NCBI GenBank assembly: GCA_013398955.1
Contig: VWPU01017401.1
Span: 372,001 to 436,000, forward strand
DNA length: 64,000 bases
Source: Callaeas wilsoni
Taxonomy: Eukaryota; Chordata; Aves; Passeriformes; Callaeidae
Direction: 5' to 3'
Of this stretch, positions 60,541-64,000 are shown in pieces. The position numbers and the translations under genes were made by a program. The notes under the pieces were generated by a model, which saw only the letters and a list, made by a program, of their open reading frames with translations, had not been told where the DNA came from and made no database searches. Position 1 is the stretch's first letter. Each line of letters begins with the position of its first letter.

Positions 60541-63500
60541 CCTTTTCCAAAAGCTGACTGGATAGCAAAAGAAAACCCCACTTTCCATAAATATTTTTTT
60601 TTAAAACTTTTAAAACCACTTGTGCTTTGGCTGTGCTCATGCCCCAGGTGTGACTGCTTTCCATGAATATTCTGGTGGGCAAACTCTCAACAAGTTAATT
60701 CCTGGAAACATGAATTACCAGAGGACGTGCAACAGAAAGCTAATTCCAGAGCCCACTGGTAGCTGCTCTGGCCATTTGCTCCCCCAGTTTTACTCCCTGG
60801 GAGGGATTGCATGAAAGGTACCCTGAGAGGTTCTTTCATATCTGTATGGTGAATTTTGTTGTTGGACCAAGAGGTATACGGACATGGCCTAGGGATTTTC
60901 AAATCAAGAGAATCATCTCAGCAGATTTCAAGATATTTCTGAATATTTCCAACTGGGTATTTGTCAAGTTCAGCAATATCCACTCCCCCAACATGCACCA
61001 GACAATCAACACCCATGAGAAGTGCCAAACACTTCTCATGGACCTGGATCCCTTCCTAAATGGGAAGTTGTTCTGTGTGTTTCCTGCTGAGGCCATGTTG
61101 CTGAATGAAGCACGGTCAAACTCCACCCTGCCTGAGCAGCGACTCAGCAGCCCTTAACTTGGACTTCTGCTCATTCCTCACGCAGTGCAGACCAGCCACC
61201 TTCCTTCCCTTCACCCCCCACCAAACTACATGGCTGCAAGAGGCAGAAGAAAGGAGGGGAAATAACTTCCTGTGCAAAAGCTGAAGGGTCTGCATCTGCC
61301 CCACCCTCAAACACAGCCTGCCAAACCAGACCACCAGCTCCACAACCTGCTCAAGTCTGCAGTTCTCTCGCTGCCCTAAGTGCCTTTGTATGGGCTCTCT
61401 CCACGATGGTACACTTAAACTTGGAAGGGGCCAGGCAGCGGGAGATGTGTTTCCCCTCCTCCCTTCTCCAAGGAACATACTCCACTCCACTTGCACTCAT
61501 AAATTTATCAGGTAGCTCAAAAAACTGCAGGGTGAATGGGGAATAAAGACAATGGTATCTCTGAAATATTTTCCTCTGCTGATCCCATATCCCTGCCAGT
61601 ATTCCCCCAGGCAGAAAGTTTTTCAATGTAAAAAACATATGGTTAAAAAAAAACCCAATACAGTACATAAAAGTAAAAAACCTTGCTTTTAACAAAGTAT
61701 TTTCAAACTTTATCAACGTCAGAGGTAACAGTGATTACAAGCATTTTTCTTCCTTTATTTTGTTATTTTTTTAAATGCTTAACGACAAATGAGTAGACTG
61801 AAAAAACCCCAAAACTAGACGTCCCAATTCTGTATGGGATTAACTAGCAACAAACCCCTGGAGAGTAGCATGTGATCCAGTCGGGCTCCACTGACTCACT
61901 CCCAGCCTAAATAAGCATTACAGAAGCCACGGCAAATTGGGCTCTGCTCTCAGTTACAAAGGGAGCTGCATGACTTCCCCAGTTCCCAGAAGCTGCTAAG
62001 ATTCTGCCAAGAGAGTGTCTTCCTAATTTGCATTATCTTGGCCATTTACAATTCATCCAAACAGAGCTGGCAATTAGTGGTTGTTGGTAAACTCTGCAGT
62101 GAGCTCCAATCAGTGCTTTGCTGCTCTGGCGCTCTCTATTTACAAATTTTTGCAGTTATGGGCATATTAGAGAACCAGTTTTGACAGTTTCTGTCCCATG
62201 AAGTCACAGTTTTCCCCAATTACAGCAGATAATGAGAAGACCAAGCTCACTGAAACATACAGTCCTGTGACCCGAGGACTCCTATGCCCAATTTGTGGAA
62301 GAACAGCGAACATCATGGTATGTATATTGAGTAAATAGGTGCGAGCCACCAAGCTGACTGAGCTGAGGCAAGGGAGGATGCAGTGTTTTTGAGGAAAACT
62401 AAACTGCCTCTTCACTATAGGTGGAAAAAAACCCCACCCTGAAGCATCATGGGATCATCTAATCCTTACAAGGACCAGCCTATAACAGCTGGGGAGAATC
62501 ATCAATAGCTCCTCTTCCAAGCCCTGAAGCCCAAGTAGTTGGGAGGTAGCAGCAGGAGACAATGCAAGGTGAGGAGGGGGGAGCGGGTGGGAGCCAGATG
62601 GGAACGTCAGCTGTGAAGGGAGGGTTCTAATGGATGTCAAGACATAAATGTAAATAGACAGAGCTCTTACATTATCTAACCACTGCTCTCCTCACTGTGC
62701 ATCGTCCTGCATGGTAGCCCTTTCACTGCTTTGCTCTGAAAGCCTCTCCTCTGTGTGTCCTGCCTTTTGAACAGCCTTCTTACATCTATCTGCCTCATTT
62801 ACTCCCCTTCTCAGTTCAGTTCCTCTCCTGACAGCATCTCTTATTCTCCTTTGCCAACCATCCTGCAGTTTTTCTCCTTTTGATCTCATTTCTCTCCATC
62901 AAGTATTTAAGATTCTCATTGGTATGAGATGGGCAGCATAACACTACAAAACAGCATTTCAGAGCAAGTTCAGATTTGCCAGTTCAGAGCACTACTGACT
63001 GAAGCAAGAGGCCCTGAAGAGGCTCTCACATAGAGTTGCAGAGACATTTGCAGTCTTCTAGCTTGGATAAAATGGAGAAATGCCATTTCCATATTCCTTT
63101 ACTCAACAGAGAGTTTTTAAACTTTGTTGCCCCACAATATTTGTTAACATTGCTGTGTACAAGCCACCACCACATCTGTCCCAAAAAGTGGCCGATTCCC
63201 CAAAATATCTGCATTTGCACACTGTCTTTCAGATGCTGAAGACTAAAAATAGAGTGTTAAGATAAAAACTCTGGCTGGCTTTATTTTATTCGCCCATACT
63301 CTGAGACACATTGCATTTTGATCTCTGACTACCTGCAAACAAAGAGGTTAAAAAATCAGAGAAGGAAACCAGTTTGTCAAACAGTGACTCAAACTGGACA
63401 CAGCTGAAATTACAGTTTTATACAGAAAGCTGATGAGGAAACTGCACAAGCAGCTCTGTAAGCCAGAGCAGCTGCTGGCAAGAACATTACTTTCTTCACA

Positions 63501-64000
63501 CTCACAAACGACTTGAGGGACATCCAAGGCCATAATTCATTATCCAGTGAAATGTTTCATCTATTTTCCCCATGCTATGAAACAAATGGAGCAGAGAGAC
63601 ATGGATCACAATGGAACCAGCACAGCAGAGCCACAGAAAAAAAAAAAATCCAAAAACTCCCAACTTCCCATGGCCTGGCTTCCCCTGTGCAATGTACATC
63701 CTAAAGATGAACCAACACAAGCACTACAGCTGACACCTGGGAAAAAAGGAGAAGATTTCTTGTCTAAAATCCAACTCACCTAGAGCCACTGCTTATGCAG
63801 ACACTGCCTAGAGGCCAGGCAATCATGAAGCTGCCCTGGTTGTGCTGTTGTAGCCAGAAAACACAGGCCACATGGATGTGACAATGCTCTACTGCTCACA
63901 CTTTGCAACCCCCATGACCAGGAATTCAGTCATGAGAAGCGCAGGGCACGTGGAACTGTTCCTGTCACCCCATGCTAACTCTGGGTTTCTACCAGACTCA
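60541..64000. other. No gene seen to the right edge
   Basis: Non-coding DNA. Open frames up to 126 codons (61116-61496, minus) have no recognisable domain, and no splice-flanked exon was found. Confidence 0.55.

Noticed and set aside
60455..60682. Long Phe-rich and Lys-rich frames on both strands
   Set aside because: Translation of the TTTG/poly-T low-complexity tract.
1..64000. CRISPR arrays, operons, insertion sequences, rRNA, telomeric repeats
   Set aside because: No regularly spaced direct repeats, bacterial gene organisation, rRNA or TTAGGG arrays were seen; the DNA is vertebrate nuclear.

Overview
ORGANISM. The window looks like a bird nuclear genome. The evidence is one protein-coding exon whose translation I recognise as avian-type LSAMP (limbic system-associated membrane protein), several copies of the avian CR1 LINE 3' end (about 21.1, 52.5 and 56.6 kb), and a solo LTR of the ERVL-like family common in songbirds (22.56-23.11 kb). 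Nothing prokaryotic is present. LAYOUT. The only exon I can support is LSAMP first coding exon, on the minus strand (coding part 9361-9515). It encodes the start methionine, the signal peptide and the first strand of Ig domain 1, and ends in a clean GT splice donor. Everything left of it (1-9360) is the start of LSAMP intron 1, and later exons lie beyond the left edge. Immediately upstream in gene sense (9516 to about 10250) come the 5' UTR and a CpG-island promoter, followed by a 250-bp purine-rich tract and a second GC-rich patch to about 11.06 kb. From there to 64 kb I found no convincing exon. In mammals LSAMP also has a very distant alternative first exon, so this 53 kb could be the far end of that long intron rather than intergenic DNA. 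MAIN OBSERVATIONS. (1) Inside the LSAMP exon, the codons of the signal peptide also spell a strong polypyrimidine tract plus AG acceptor (9440-9461). An upstream alternative first exon could splice there and replace the signal peptide, so one stretch of DNA would be both coding sequence and splice signal. (2) Two orphan CpG-dense patches lie far from the promoter (16.2-16.5 and 59.6-59.86 kb). (3) Several AT-rich stretches carry homeodomain-type or octamer motifs and look like candidate conserved regulatory elements, but conservation cannot be tested here. (4) An unusually long open frame (274 codons from ATG, 49.5-50.3 kb) and a pair of exon-like segments whose frame stays open across the putative junction (36.6-37.05 kb) deserve transcript checks; both are more likely chance than genes. 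REPEATS. CR1 fragments, one solo LTR, five or more very old fragments resembling the MIR/L3-type repeats shared by amniotes, two palindromic MITE-like copies and ordinary microsatellites. One ambiguous base (N) sits in a poly-A run at 37346. LIMITS. Repeat family names, CpG-island limits and all regulatory calls come from reading by eye, without alignment or database search. I found no undescribed multi-gene system; the window is mostly non-coding DNA around a single neuronal adhesion-gene promoter.
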